From positions 13,053,036 through 13,117,035 of the forward strand of contig OZ035997.1 in NCBI GenBank assembly GCA_964035015.1: a stretch of DNA of 64,000 nt, given 5' to 3'. Positions within the stretch are counted from its first letter, which is position 1, and each line of letters starts with the position of its first letter. A program made the position numbers and the translations under genes. The notes beneath the pieces were generated by a model. The model was not told where the DNA came from, made no database searches, and worked only from the letters and a program-made list of their open reading frames with translations. Origin of the DNA: Corallium rubrum (taxonomy: Eukaryota > Cnidaria > Anthozoa > Scleralcyonacea > Coralliidae). Below are positions 37,474 to 51,000 of the stretch, one piece after another.

Positions 37474-40400
37474 AAGTACTTTTCTTTCAACACCTTTGTA
37501 GGTTATAACGTTTGTCATAATAAAAACATATATTATATGCAGGCAAATAACATCCGTAGCGAAATGCGTTATTAATTCTGTATTTTCACACATATCCAAT
37601 CAAGTCGTTGCATACAGTGAAATCTTTTATTCCTTTAAACGTTCAAAACTAGTGTTTTACGTCATTTTACTGTACACATCACTGTATACTGCGCAAGAAC
37701 AGTGTGCATACGTACAGAGGTACAGAACAATTTCGTTTGAATAGCAATGCTCAATGGTACATGAAGTGAACATTCGATGTTTCTTGGTTGACATTGGGAA
37801 AAAGAACTATATCCACAGTTCGTCGGTATAATGTGACCATGCGTGTCAACGTGTCATTACTTCAGTGTCCAACTAGACTGCGCCGCGCCGCCGCAGACAT
37901 CCAACCCTGGGTTTGACTGACGACAAACCGGGTTTGGATGTGTGCGTAGCCTGAGTAGCGGCGCTTGGGGTGGGGGGGGGGGGGATACAGCGACGAGCAA
38001 GCGACAAAGTCGCGAGCGAGTAGAGAGGGAGGAAGAAGGGGGAAGGGGAGGGAAGAAATGGGAAGGGGAGGGAGGAAGCGCCGCTACGCAGGCTAGATGT
38101 GTGCGGCGCAGGCTAGTGTCCGCAGTGTAAATGTGTAATTAATATAACGGAGGACATAGTAATATACCAAATCAGGAAATAGCCAATTTAATTTGCTAAA
38201 ATACACATTAAGAATTTTCAGAATGTTCGTTGATATTTGACTACAGTTTAGCATGAGAATTTTCTACTATGTGTTACATAATAAGTTATATACTTATCTA
38301 TCATTGCAGTCAATAACATAGCTAAAACTGACACAGATTGTTTGCCCTCACTAAAACTGGCAGATTTTTGACCCTGGTCAATTATATAAACAATGGGTCC
38401 AGGATTTTCGTCAATGTTATTTACTTTCCTCAGTAATAATACAACATACTTACGCAATATGTATAACAGTCTTAGGCCCGGCGGAAGCTCTGGAGAAGTG
38501 GAGCGGCCTTCCGCGAAGATTGCTAGGGGGGTCTGGGGGCATGCTCCCCCAGAAAATTTTGAATTTTGCATGCCCCAGAAGATCACTTTAAGAGTGCATA
38601 TGACTATGAGTTTGCAACCTTAGCTTTCCATCTGAGCCTCAGTGACTCAATGGTTAGAGCATCTAACCAGTCATTAGAAGGTTGCAGGTTTGAACCCTGC
38701 CTGGGGCTCAGAAATCTTTTCTGAGTAATTGAGTTTGACGAACGTCCACCAAATGTCTGTTATCGGGCCCGTCAAAATGTTTTTGTTGACATAAGGATTT
38801 TTAAAAATATATAAAAATATATCAAAATTAGCCTCCTCCGCAGGCAACTCTGTGTCAACTGTTCAGCCTCAGGGCAATATTTTGGCTGAGATGCTTGCTA
38901 TTAAATTTCGCCGAGCAGTTCCCGTAGCCTGCGTTCCTCTGCTAATTTTAATGATTATTAAATTTTCAAACAAAAAAAAAAGAATACAACAAATGTCGTG
39001 AATTTTCTCTTTAAATGCCTGAATATCACCGTTGTCTTACCCTATTAATTGTTCGGAAATTCCTCTTAGAACTCTCCGAAAATGCCCTGATGAGTTGTAC
39101 ATGGTATACGTATAATACATGTAGTGCATGTGGTACATTTACGAGATTAAACGTACTACTTAATTTTTTATTCCATTTTTAAAGAAATGGATCGCTTGGT
39201 TGGACTGCTTTATATACTGTAAGCTTGTATTTTATTAAACGTGCAACAATGTATACTAATTTGACGCATATTAATGCGACAATGGCTTTTAGAGTATTAA
39301 AATCCCGTAAAATGAATCAGGATATCCTTTCTATAGTTATTTTTGAAACAATAAACTGTTTTGTCTGTAACTGTCGGGCTTACAGTAACCTTGGGGACAA
39401 AACGCCTTGAGTTGAATTGAAAGTAAAACAACTGCAAATACATATTCCTTTCAAACAACTATTTCACGAGTCTGATGATATATACCGGCAACCTAAAAGA
39501 TAGCCCAGTACAACAGGCAATTTACATCATGTTTCCACAAGTTCCATAGAGATTAACGTTGATGTGACACAGTATAAGTTATAATTACTTAGGACCTTGA
39601 TAAAATCAGTCTCCAGAAATCAAAAGAAACAACTGTTCGTAAGCAATGAAGCAGAAAGCAGTCGACGCCATATTCATTAAATCTCATTATTCCGTTACTT
39701 ACTTTGTTGCTACATCGCAAAACATCGGCACACCTTCGCTTATATTGGTTATGTAATTCGCTCTGAACGTTTCGCGCGCCGATGAATTTGATAGAGGAAA
39801 ACCTATTACGTCACAAAAGTAACAATACGCCAGCCAGACGGTCAGATTTTTACGGGTACATAACGTCTACTGTTGCTATAGCAACGTAGACGAAAAAACC
39901 ACACTTGTTTTGTTAACGGGTACTTTTGAAGACGCTTTGACTATTATTTCTACATGTCTTTTTCCAACTATGTGATTTTATCACACGCCAAGCTCATTGT
40001 TAGTTCTGCGGGAACGCCGTTTTCAGCCGTTGACTGTGGCGAAATTCGAATGGCAAATAAAGCAGAAATGCAAAAATATCTCAAAAACTAGACGTTCGCA
40101 TTACTTTCAGACCGTGATTTTATTAATCTTTGGTTGGCAATTGAACTGCTGAGTCGATAATTCATTTGGTAAAAAATGAGCCAGGTGGATTAATTCGACA
40201 TTTGTTTATTTCTTTTCCAATTATATCGCGGACGGGGATGTGTCCCGCGCGTTTCACGAACCCATGCGAAATCCACGCATTCTTGCCGCGCATGTGCAGA
40301 CAAATTGCCCAGCTGTTACAGGGATCCAGAACTCTTTGCCTCACCTTTTTTTGTTTACTCGTTATCGTTCCAGTTACCACATTTCGACTTACATTGAGTT

Positions 40401-43400
40401 CACTGGTCAGTCCATGCATGCATGGATGTCTTGTAATTTCTCAACTAGATGACTTGTTGACATTTTATGAAAAAAAAAAAGATTCCAGATCTTTTGCGTT
40501 TAGAGTTTGTTTTTCCTGATCTATTTTTGCAGGATCTCGCCGATATTCGCAGGATCGCCAAAAAAAAAGAGGTAAGAAAAAAATATTGAAAAAAGTTTTA
40601 CTTTTGATTACCTCTTACTGTTTTCTTCTGCTTCATCCAGCATGGTTTCAAGTTAAATTATTTGTTTTATTTTGTAGGGTCTAGAAAAAATAAACCGAAA
40701 CGCAGTAAGATATTCGAGATTTATATAGTAATTTTATATTAAAAATTGCACATGACAAATACAGGATTCATTTAAATGCAAGTTTGATAAAACTATTTTT
40801 AGAGTGTAGGTTAGTTTCAGGCTTAGGTATTCTAATGCTAGATTTCCACTAGGCGCAAAATATCACTCGCTCGACTTTTCTATTGTACAAATTGAATAGT
40901 TTTTTTACTTCGTTCCACATGGAAACGCGCAAGACAAAAGAAAGTCGAGCACACGACATTTTACGCCAAGTCGAAATCCAGCTTAAGGGCTGTTTACATG
41001 GAAGGTGGGGCGGGACGTTGAACAGATCGCATCGCTACTATATTTTCCTTTATTTATCTCATTTCGTTTATATGAAGAATGTGTTTGCCTGCGTTTTTGT
41101 CCCGTCCCACCTAACTGGGATCCCGGTTTCCTCAAGCGGGATCCCGGTTTGAGAGGGACAATTTTCGCCATATAAATGCTCCGTCCCGCCTAACCGGGAC
41201 GATATGACGGATACCGTTCCGAGTATTTATTTTGATTCTTAAGCTGTTTCTTCGATACAAATGAGTGCATGATAACAGCTAGTAGGAGGTATATTTCTCT
41301 GTTATTCTGTGGTTTTTACAACTTTCTAGCTGTGTTGTGAAACGTCCCGATCGCAACTGTCCCACCTGAAAACATATAACCTCATGTAAACGCGAGGTGA
41401 ATTAAATCCAGCCCTCTTATAGGAAATAATATTTCCTACTAGAAAGAATATTATTTGTTGTGTAATCTATAGACAACACAATTCTCCAGAGCGCTTTCAG
41501 GCTTACGTTGATGAAAAGGTAAAATTTTATGCATCAATGGGCAAACACCTCATTATTGTTAATGATGTTAACATTGATATCCTCAAAATTGGCTATTGTA
41601 ATTATGCATATAATTTATTCATTTATCTCAAAAATATTTTCTAAGCCATGGATAACAAAAGGAATAAGACAATCTATTAAAATTAAAAACAAACTTTTTT
41701 ATTCTAATGATACTTCAGAATATAAAATATATAGAAATGAAATTCTTAAACTTATACACGTGATAGTAAAAAACTCTTACCTTATAACCTTATTACCGCT
41801 AAATTACCATGATAATTATAATTATAACAATAGTGAGTCTGTTTTGTCTTTATCCCAGTGGTACCAACTGAAATTGAACTGGAACTAGTATCAATGCTAT
41901 CTAATACATCACATGGTCTGTTTTCTTGTCCAGTGCGTGTTCTGAAATGTGCGAAAAAGATCTTGAGTAAAGTATTATCTGAAATCATTAACATTTCTAT
42001 CCAACAAGGTATATATGCAAAAAAGCTAAAAATTGCTAAAATAATTCCAATCAAAGTTTTAAAACCGAAGATGAGACAGATCCGAAAAACTATCGTCGGA
42101 TATCTCGGCTCTTATCTGTCTTTAATAAGATTTTTGAAAAACTTATGTGTAAACGACTCAATTCGTATTTAAAAAAAATAAACATATTTTGTTGTCCCAA
42201 TATGGTTTTCGTGAAAAACACTCTACACAACATGCAATTTTAGACATAATCAACGGCATTCAGAATAACATGGACAAGCAGAATGATGTTCTCTTGTGGT
42301 ATATTTATCGATTTAAAAAAGGCATTCGATACCGTTGACCACAATATACTTCTAGGTAAATTACATCACTATGGTGTAAGAGGCATAATCTCAAAAATCG
42401 ATCATACACAGCAAAATCCTGATTCTTATTTTAAGAAAAAAAATACTTGTTTTAAGCAAACAATTGCTTAAAACAAGTAAGATTGTTCTTGTCAGTATAG
42501 TAAGAATAATATTCTTACCAAGAATCTTGTCAAGAATCTTGTCAAGAATATTATTCTTACCTAGAATTTTTCGAGAATAATTTTACTTAAAAGAAGAAAT
42601 AATATTCTCGTGCAATTCTTGTTTCAAGCAAAAAATTACTTGTTTTAAGTAACATATTGCTTAAAACAAGCAAAATAATTCTTGTCAGTATAGTAAGAAT
42701 ATTATTCTAGACTAGAATTTCATAAAGAATGTTTTTACTTAAAATGAGTAAAAATAGTCAAGTAAAATTTTCTGGCACTGATTCTAGAATGGATTCTTGT
42801 TTTAAGAAACAAGAAAATTCTTATTTTAAGAAAAAATTAAATGTACATGTACTGAGTTGCATTATTTATTAGTTATTTCCATGTGTTCTTAAGAGCACTA
42901 AAGTTACTATATACTTCACGTAAATGACAAATTTTTTTAATGTAGACATGTTTTGGGAACTTATGCCATCTTCAATAGAATATAAGAATAATTATTTAAA
43001 TATTTATCAAAATAATTCTTAAATATCTTGTACTGGCATAAGTTTACCGAAACATGTCTACAGAAAGTCAAATTTAAGAATACTAACAGTATAAATTATA
43101 TAAAAAACATGCAGACATTATACATACGAATGTTCTAACATTCTCCACGAGAGCAATACTTTTGCAAGTCATTCAGGGTTTTGGTAACATCCAATTTGAA
43201 ATCACACCAGGATGACACTTGTCACCAAAGATTAGGTCTTGCAACTTTCACAGCAACATCCACCATCCTTGAAGATACAGGTCAGTACAGTGTATGCCAA
43301 ATCCAATTACTAGAATATTGCCAATAATGTCACAACAGCTTCAAACATTTTGCTTTTCTTGAACATACACAGGATTTGCCTTCCACAACCAGACACCATA

Positions 43401-44611
43401 AGACCAGGGGTAAAGCTGGACCACTTACACAGCCACCTGTCAAGTTGCTCATCATCTTAACATTACAAAAAGTCAAAAGTAATATTAAAATAAAGGTTTA
43501 ACTTAAGTGGGAAGCACAGATAAAAGCGTTAGTGGTAAACACATATGGCAGGTCTAAATTGCAGCCTGCAAACTGGAGAAATTAAGGCCAGCAAACAAAT
43601 GATACTGTAGGTAATGTGAGGCTGTAATAGAATTCTTGGTTGGTTGACCAAAATCTTATCTTTCACTAAATAGAACTGTTTAAAATGTATTTTATTGTGC
43701 AACATACATGTATGCAAATACAGTAGGCCCTGCATATTTTTTATTCATATGCCTGACTGAGTCATTTCTTTTTTCTTGATATTTAGCATTGGGTGGTTAA
43801 TTCATGAGCTATTAAAATCTCTCCATGATTAACCAAAAGCCAAAATCTATTTGCCCAAGTAAAACTTTGGTTGCTCCGGGGCAATCAAGCAACAAGTAAC
43901 CCAGCATAGGCTCAATTTTACCTGACCCAGTTATAATCACACATTAATAAACAAAATGATCAGTCCCTGACAGATAGAAGTGATACTCCAGTCTATCATA
44001 TAACAAGTTACATACTTAAGTCCAGTTATAAGTGTAACTTAAATTATGGAAACCTTTTTAGTCTTCAATTTTTAAAGAAAAAGCTCCATGGTGTGAAAAT
44101 TCTTGAATAAAGATCTAATAATCTTTCCACACTAGATATTTTAACTAAAATGTGGTAACAATACATGTAGCACCTCTAATTAAAATGTGATTTCATCACT
44201 ATGATTATTATAACCTCTTTATTGAGAAATGTGCTGATACTGGTAGGATAAAGTTTGCATGTACAAGCCTACACAGCACATCTCAGTCCATGTACATGTT
44301 TCTTAATTTTTTCAGCATATGTGAATGCCCCCAGGATTAACTAATGAATTTCATGTTAGGCAGCTATTTGTTGCATATATATTAGTTTCTCATCCAGGAC
44401 TTTACCAAAAGTTCACGCGGGAGGGCAGCCATTACCATTAACCCATTATTGGGGCAGTACAGTACATTGAAAAGCAGAACTAAGTACCGCAGTATGTTAA
44501 AAATACAGGCATATGACATGCACATGAAAAAACATGACCACACCAAATGACACCCAAGCTCCTTTGCGATTTCTGAGCCGAGATTTCCTCATGGTTGTGT
44601 TAATAATAATA

Positions 44612-44642
<31 letters not shown>

Positions 44643-47600
44643 AACTTGAGTTGGGCTGGAATAGTTGGGAAAAATGTGAGTGGGAAAATAAGAAACTAAT
44701 ATGCAACAAATAGTGACCTTAATTGATTAAAGTTTTAGTATGAAAACTATATATTGCACTACTAGACACATAATTTTTTAACAAATTCTTAATCCAAAAC
44801 AGTTGAAAGCTTCAATTTTGAACCATCATTTGTAAACGTGTGCATGAATGTGATAACTACAGAACTGTTAAGAAATAAAACTTTACATTAGATACTAACC
44901 ACTAAATCAATTGATATCTTTTCACACACGTCTAAACTCAAAGAACAATGTTCTCTTTATTTATTTTGTTCTGTCATGAATTGGGGTTCCAGTACTATCA
45001 TCATTTCCAGTCTAAGGTATACGATTTTGGTCTTGATAATCCTTTAATAAACTAAGACAAAGATTTTGTTAGTATACAGCCAAACACATACACTGTGTAT
45101 CCCCTTCTTGGTTTGCACCGATACATTGCAAAATTAAATAATTATAGTAAGTTTAGCCTGGCACTAGATGAAGCTTCATGCAAACCATGTGACTACATTT
45201 AGCTACTTAAAGATTGTTGTAACCTTGTGTGTAACTATGATCAGCCTGTATCAGGCAAGTGCTTCTGAAACAATACAAATATATCAGAAGAAAAGCCTTA
45301 TTTTTTTAACTCTCAACAATACCATGGATTAACTGCTGAACATTTGTTTAATTAACTCTGAACATGCAAACAAAAATGTAACATGTTTAATATTCTTTGC
45401 AGTCTGGTTTATAGCATACAATCCATATTGTAATAAGTTTGCCCCCAGATTCCAAACAAAGAACATTGCTGTCTAGGAATATCTAGTTGTCAAGCTGTGT
45501 TGTTAACACAGTAGAGCCTTTTCTTAAATTAAATATCGAAACATAACAGTTGTATGCATCAAAAGGGGAACCAAATGGTCGACTTTTAGTAAATGAATTT
45601 TACCTATGCATTGTTATGTATTCAAAATTGCCGCCGTTAATAGTTGATCAACACAAACAATTTGTCAATTCCCAAAACAAACCATAAGTAACTCCTTCAA
45701 TTGTAATACTTATAAACTAAAAAAATAAACATATTTTGTAAGGATCAAACGGCAAATCTTTGTAAGAACATTTCTATTCCGTAGCGACTAGCGAATAAAT
45801 AAATGAAGCTACATACATTTGCTGAATCACCAATCAGTATACAAAATTGCTGATTTACATGTAAGAATCTATGACTTACCTTCAATAATGTGATCGCATC
45901 CATCGTCTGTATACGTCTAGCGAAGAACCATTTACAAAACAAGCAATAATTACAAAGCCATAATGACAAACAATCGCCAACGGCCAACGAACTTCGAAAA
46001 CACGCCGTCACCGGGTTCCCGCGTCATCATGGGATAATTATCCCGCGTTAGCCTCGCGTGGTCTTAATAAGGACATTGCAAATCAATATTTCTATCTATT
46101 TTCTATCTTTTCTACTTATATTATGGGCTAGAATATTTAGGTCAATTGACAGTTTTGTGTCTAATCAAATAAATAGTGTGTAGCACGCTGCACTAAATAT
46201 CTGTTGAATAGTTAAGATATTTTCATGCTCTAGAACAAGTGAATAACAAAATCATCGTTGCTATAAATTTCAGAAATTTATTCTTGGTTTATTTCTGTAT
46301 ATCATTGTACGCATGTGATTAGAGAATGTTCTCCTTCGTTTAAGTAAAATGGATTATTTGTTTATTTATGACAAGAAAATATTTTCTTTCTTTAAGTAAA
46401 ATCAATTTTTGGTAAGAAAGTATTGACTGCCCCTCGACGCTGCCCCGGTCCCCCTGGAAGCGCGGTGCGTATTTTTTGACTTTTCTTGTTTTAAGTAAAA
46501 TCAATTCTTGCTTTATTCGTGGTAAGAAAATTTGTTCTTGTTTTAAGTAAAACAAATTCTCGTTTTATTCTTGGTTAGAAAATATTTTCTTGTTTTAAGC
46601 AAAATTAATTCTTAGTTTAATATTGCCAAAAAATATTTTCTTGCTTTAAGTGAAATCAATTCTTGGTTTATTCTTGCCAAAAAATATTTTCTTGTTTTAA
46701 GTAAAATCAATTCTTGGTTTATTCTTGTTAAGAAAATATTTTCTTGTTTTAAGTAAATCAATTCTTGGTTTATTCTTGTCAAGAAAATATTTTCTTGTTT
46801 TAAGTAAGATATATTCTTGGTTAGAAATAATTTTCTTGTTTTAAGTAAAATTAGTTCTAGGCAAGAACATTTTTCTTATTTTAAGAAAATTATTGCTTAA
46901 AATGAGAATCAATGTTCTAGGTAAGAATTCTCAATTTTGCTGTGTAGACTACACAAATTGAAAACAATGTATCTGGTAAGAAAAATACTTTGTTTGGTGT
47001 TCCACAAGGATCAGTTCTTGGGCCTCTCGCTTTTTTAATTTATATAAATGACTTCACGTATATATTAAGATTTTTCCTCTTTGCGGATGATACCAATTTA
47101 TTATATATGCTCATAAAAGCTTAAAAACACTTGAAACTGTAGTGAACAGAGAAATTAAAAATGCCTCACTGGCTCATTGCTAACAGACTGACAATAAACA
47201 TTAAAAAGCCTAATTTTTTAATTTTCCGTCCTTTCCAAAAACGAATAAATTCTCCAATACCTACAAATCACTTGAATGCAAAAATTATATTAAATATCTT
47301 GGAGACCTTATATTGATGCTCATTTAAGTTGGAGACATATCGATTATATTGCTTTAAAAATTAGTAAAACTGTAGGTATTATTGCAAAACTCAGACATTT
47401 TGTACCATTGCATACATTAGTTAACATATATACAGATCACTTGTTCAGCCTTATCTTACATAATATATGGTATAGTTGCATGGGGACGGGCTGCAAAATC
47501 ATTTATAAATAAACTGTTAATCCTTCAAAAGCGTGCCCTGAGACTTATGTATTTTAAACAGAATCGAGAACATCCTATTCCCTTGTTTACAATCACTGGT

Positions 47601-47965
47601 ATACTTCCTGTTCACATGTTATATTTTAAAGAAACAGCTAATATTATGTATGATATATCAATCGATACGGCACCAAATAAAATAAAAACGTTATGCCGTA
47701 GGGTATAACAAGTGTGTATAATTACAATACTAGATCAGCCTCCACAGGCAACTTTTCTATGACTTATTCTAGACTTGAAATATTAAAACGATCATTCTCG
47801 AGAACTGGCCCGCTTGTTTGGAATTGTATTCCAACATACGTGCGAAATGAACCAAAAAATATATTCAAAAAGAAATTGCATCAAATTGCTTGAATCATTA
47901 CTAGAAAATGAAGATAATTAACTTGACTTGCCAACAATAATTGGGAAAATGCCTAAATAATAATA

Positions 47966-48037
<72 letters not shown>

Positions 48038-51000
48038 AAAAAACTAATCTTTAATATTGGAAATTTAATATTGGTACCTTCAGCATTGTATTTATAATAG
48101 TTTTCATAGAATAAATTGTAGGGGGGGGGGGGGGGGTGAGAATACTCCCATGTAACTTCGTGGAAGTGTCCACAATTTCTATAATTATTATTAACTAGTC
48201 CTTCAGTACAATTCTAATCTAGACTTTTGACTTCGTTCTTTGATAAATATTACCTTGTGCTTTGATAAATATTATTATGTGTTTTGTCATTGCCCGCCTC
48301 GACTAGCAAATTGCTATCTGCGGGTAATGTGAATTGTAGTTATATTATTTTGTTCTGAATAAAAATATAATTGTTGTAAAACGGCTAGCCTTCCTAGGAG
48401 CGCCGAACCCTTCCATGTAAACACCTCTTATGTGTCTATTACTTCGACTCTTTGTCCAACATAAGCAATATACTCTATATTACCATAGTTAATATAACAT
48501 ATACGTGGTTTGGAAGCTCTATTGTCTTTCAACATAAGCATGGTCATGTTGAACTGACAATGGAGTTCCTTATATGGAAGTAAATTCTATGGACACGTGA
48601 CAATGAAGCACCACAACACGTGACGATGAAGCAACTCACTAATTAAACCCAAGCGTTGCTATTGGATGACTGCTTCATTATACAAAAAATGCAATACCGT
48701 GAAATTTCACAAATTTCCATAAACTTGAACAAAAACATAAAACAATCACTTTGGACGAGTTTCCAAACTATGTATACGTTCTATTAACTATGATATTACT
48801 TAGTAAACCGCGGGATGCACCTCGGACTCGTTCGGACCTTACTAGCTTTTCAAACATTGCTAATTACACGAATTCTCGATCTGTTAATTAAATGATAATA
48901 TAAAAAACGCGTTGGTCATGTGCATACATTGTCACTTTTCTTTAAAAACAATTTCTTGAGATCGTTTCTTTTTTAAGTTTGTTCTTTTATAATTATTGCA
49001 GAATGTCGCCAATGTTCGAATGGTGATAAAGGAGATAAAGGAGATAAGGGAGATAAGGGTGAGAAATGAAAATTTATATATTAGTTTATCTTTTAATTAT
49101 ACTTTTCTAGTAATTTAATGTGCTTCTTCAAGCAAGATTCTGCCTTGCGATCATTTGAGTATAGCCGGACCACTTGGCTACGACTCTGCCTAGAAAGGGA
49201 CCCTAAAGTATAATCTAGCCCACGCAGGCCCATGTATGGCCATGCAGTCGCGTCATTGCATGCATGCTATATCGGTTTAAGCTTGGATGAATCTTAGCTT
49301 TGAATTTCACATGAGCCAAACGCAAAACTTCGAATTAAGCTTAATTCTGCGCGAAGCTCGTCTTTTGTCTCAACTATATTTTAGCTGTGATTGCTGTTGG
49401 ATCAACTGCTATATCGACTTCCCCGTAACCTAATCTAACTATATAACAATAATACATAAACATGCAGAGTTTAGTCCTAATAATTGAAATAGGTTTGGTT
49501 TACGTGAGTGCAACGTGTGACTCGGGTCTTACAGTATACTTGATTATTTATTCTTCTTAAACTGCTTTTGTGAAAAAGGTAACGATGGCGATAGAGGACC
49601 CCCTGGCTATTATGGGCAAAATGGCCAACATGGCCAACCAGGCCAACCAGGACATCGAGGAAGTAAGGGAGAACGGGGAGAAGATGGTCCCAAAGGGGAA
49701 CCAGGAAAATATGGCGAAAAAGGTGATACTGGCACAACTGGAAGTAAAGGCACTAAAGGTACTTTTTTATATAACACCCCAGTATTAAATGTCAAACTCT
49801 TGTTGGCTAATAGTTATAGGTCATCACGTACCTATACTAAGGCGGCCTCTGCTTGGTTTAGATAACCTAACCCAACACCTTCCCCTAGGAAACGAATTGA
49901 TAATTGGACAATGTGATTGGTTACTTATAGCCAATCAGAAAACTCGTTCATATTAGGTAGGCCTTTACTGCATACAGACGCACAATTTACGTCACGAAAT
50001 CCGCAAAACCAATCAGAACAGCTGTCTTCTAATAATCAGCCAATCGATCAGGCTGCTCCATTTATATATTAATAATTCATGACGTATAAAAGAGGAATTT
50101 TATCTTGTACGTTATCGGAATATTTTACAACAATTACAACAAACACCACTAGCCCTATAACAAGCACTAGTGGCAACATCACCACCACCACCAACACGTC
50201 TAGCACCAGAAACTGCACCGCCAACATACCAGAAACAGATACTGCCATTTGCAAGCCTCCATTTTTTCACGTTTGTTTACGTTTGCGGAATGTTGCAAGT
50301 TTCGCCAGAAAACGTTTGAAGATTAAACATTACGGCAATCAATTGTGCCATTACTTTGACAGGTTTTTCAAAATCACGGCGCAAGTTGATTGGTTTGTTG
50401 TTTTTACTGTTCAACGTTTTCCGGTGAAACAGTCGTTTCAGTATTCTTCAGGTAATAAAACATGAGCTTCCGAGTTTATCTAATGCATACATACAAATGT
50501 TCATTTGTATTGATTGCTATTCTGAAATACAAAGTGTTTTTGCTGAGAAAATCAAACGAAAAGTTTATGTAAATCAGGACGATTCTCTTGCTGATTTACA
50601 GATATATTAATTCCTTTGAATTTTCCTCAAAAATTATTAAAGGTGACGTACAGTCCGTTCTGCGCTTGACCGCAATGTTGTCCCCAAAACATGACATTCG
50701 TAGATAATTACATGAAGTACTCAGCTCAATGTAAACCGTTAGGAACAACATGGCAGAAAACCAAGCGATTCGGCGAGGATATCTCCTCGGATTTCTTCTA
50801 TTTCTCCTGAAAATGTTTTGTTTTGGGTACAAGTAATGAATGGGAACCAAGAAGAACTTCCAATCTTGAATAAGGTATTAGTATTTTTTTTGTAAATAAA
50901 GATGTAAACATTAGTTTAGTACATGCGCAAAACGGACTGTACGTCACCTTTAATATAACAATAGAGTTGATGTTTGCGGGCATAAATATGTTTTGGCCCG

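Larger units (their letters stand above)
36317..40532. other. EDA-like intron 2, repeats only
   Basis: It holds (AT)n at 37391-37468, a purine-rich MITE-like block between GTAGCCTG(A/C)GTAGCGGCGC motifs (37945-38095), a GGGGGCATGCTCCCCC hAT-type fragment (38525-38575), a 2A-like remnant and a SINE. No extra in-phase exon was found. Confidence 0.55.

Noticed and set aside
40162-40419. 85-codon minus-strand frame in EDA-like intron 2
   Set aside because: It ends with no splice signals and opposite strand to the host gene; composition alone does not support a gene.
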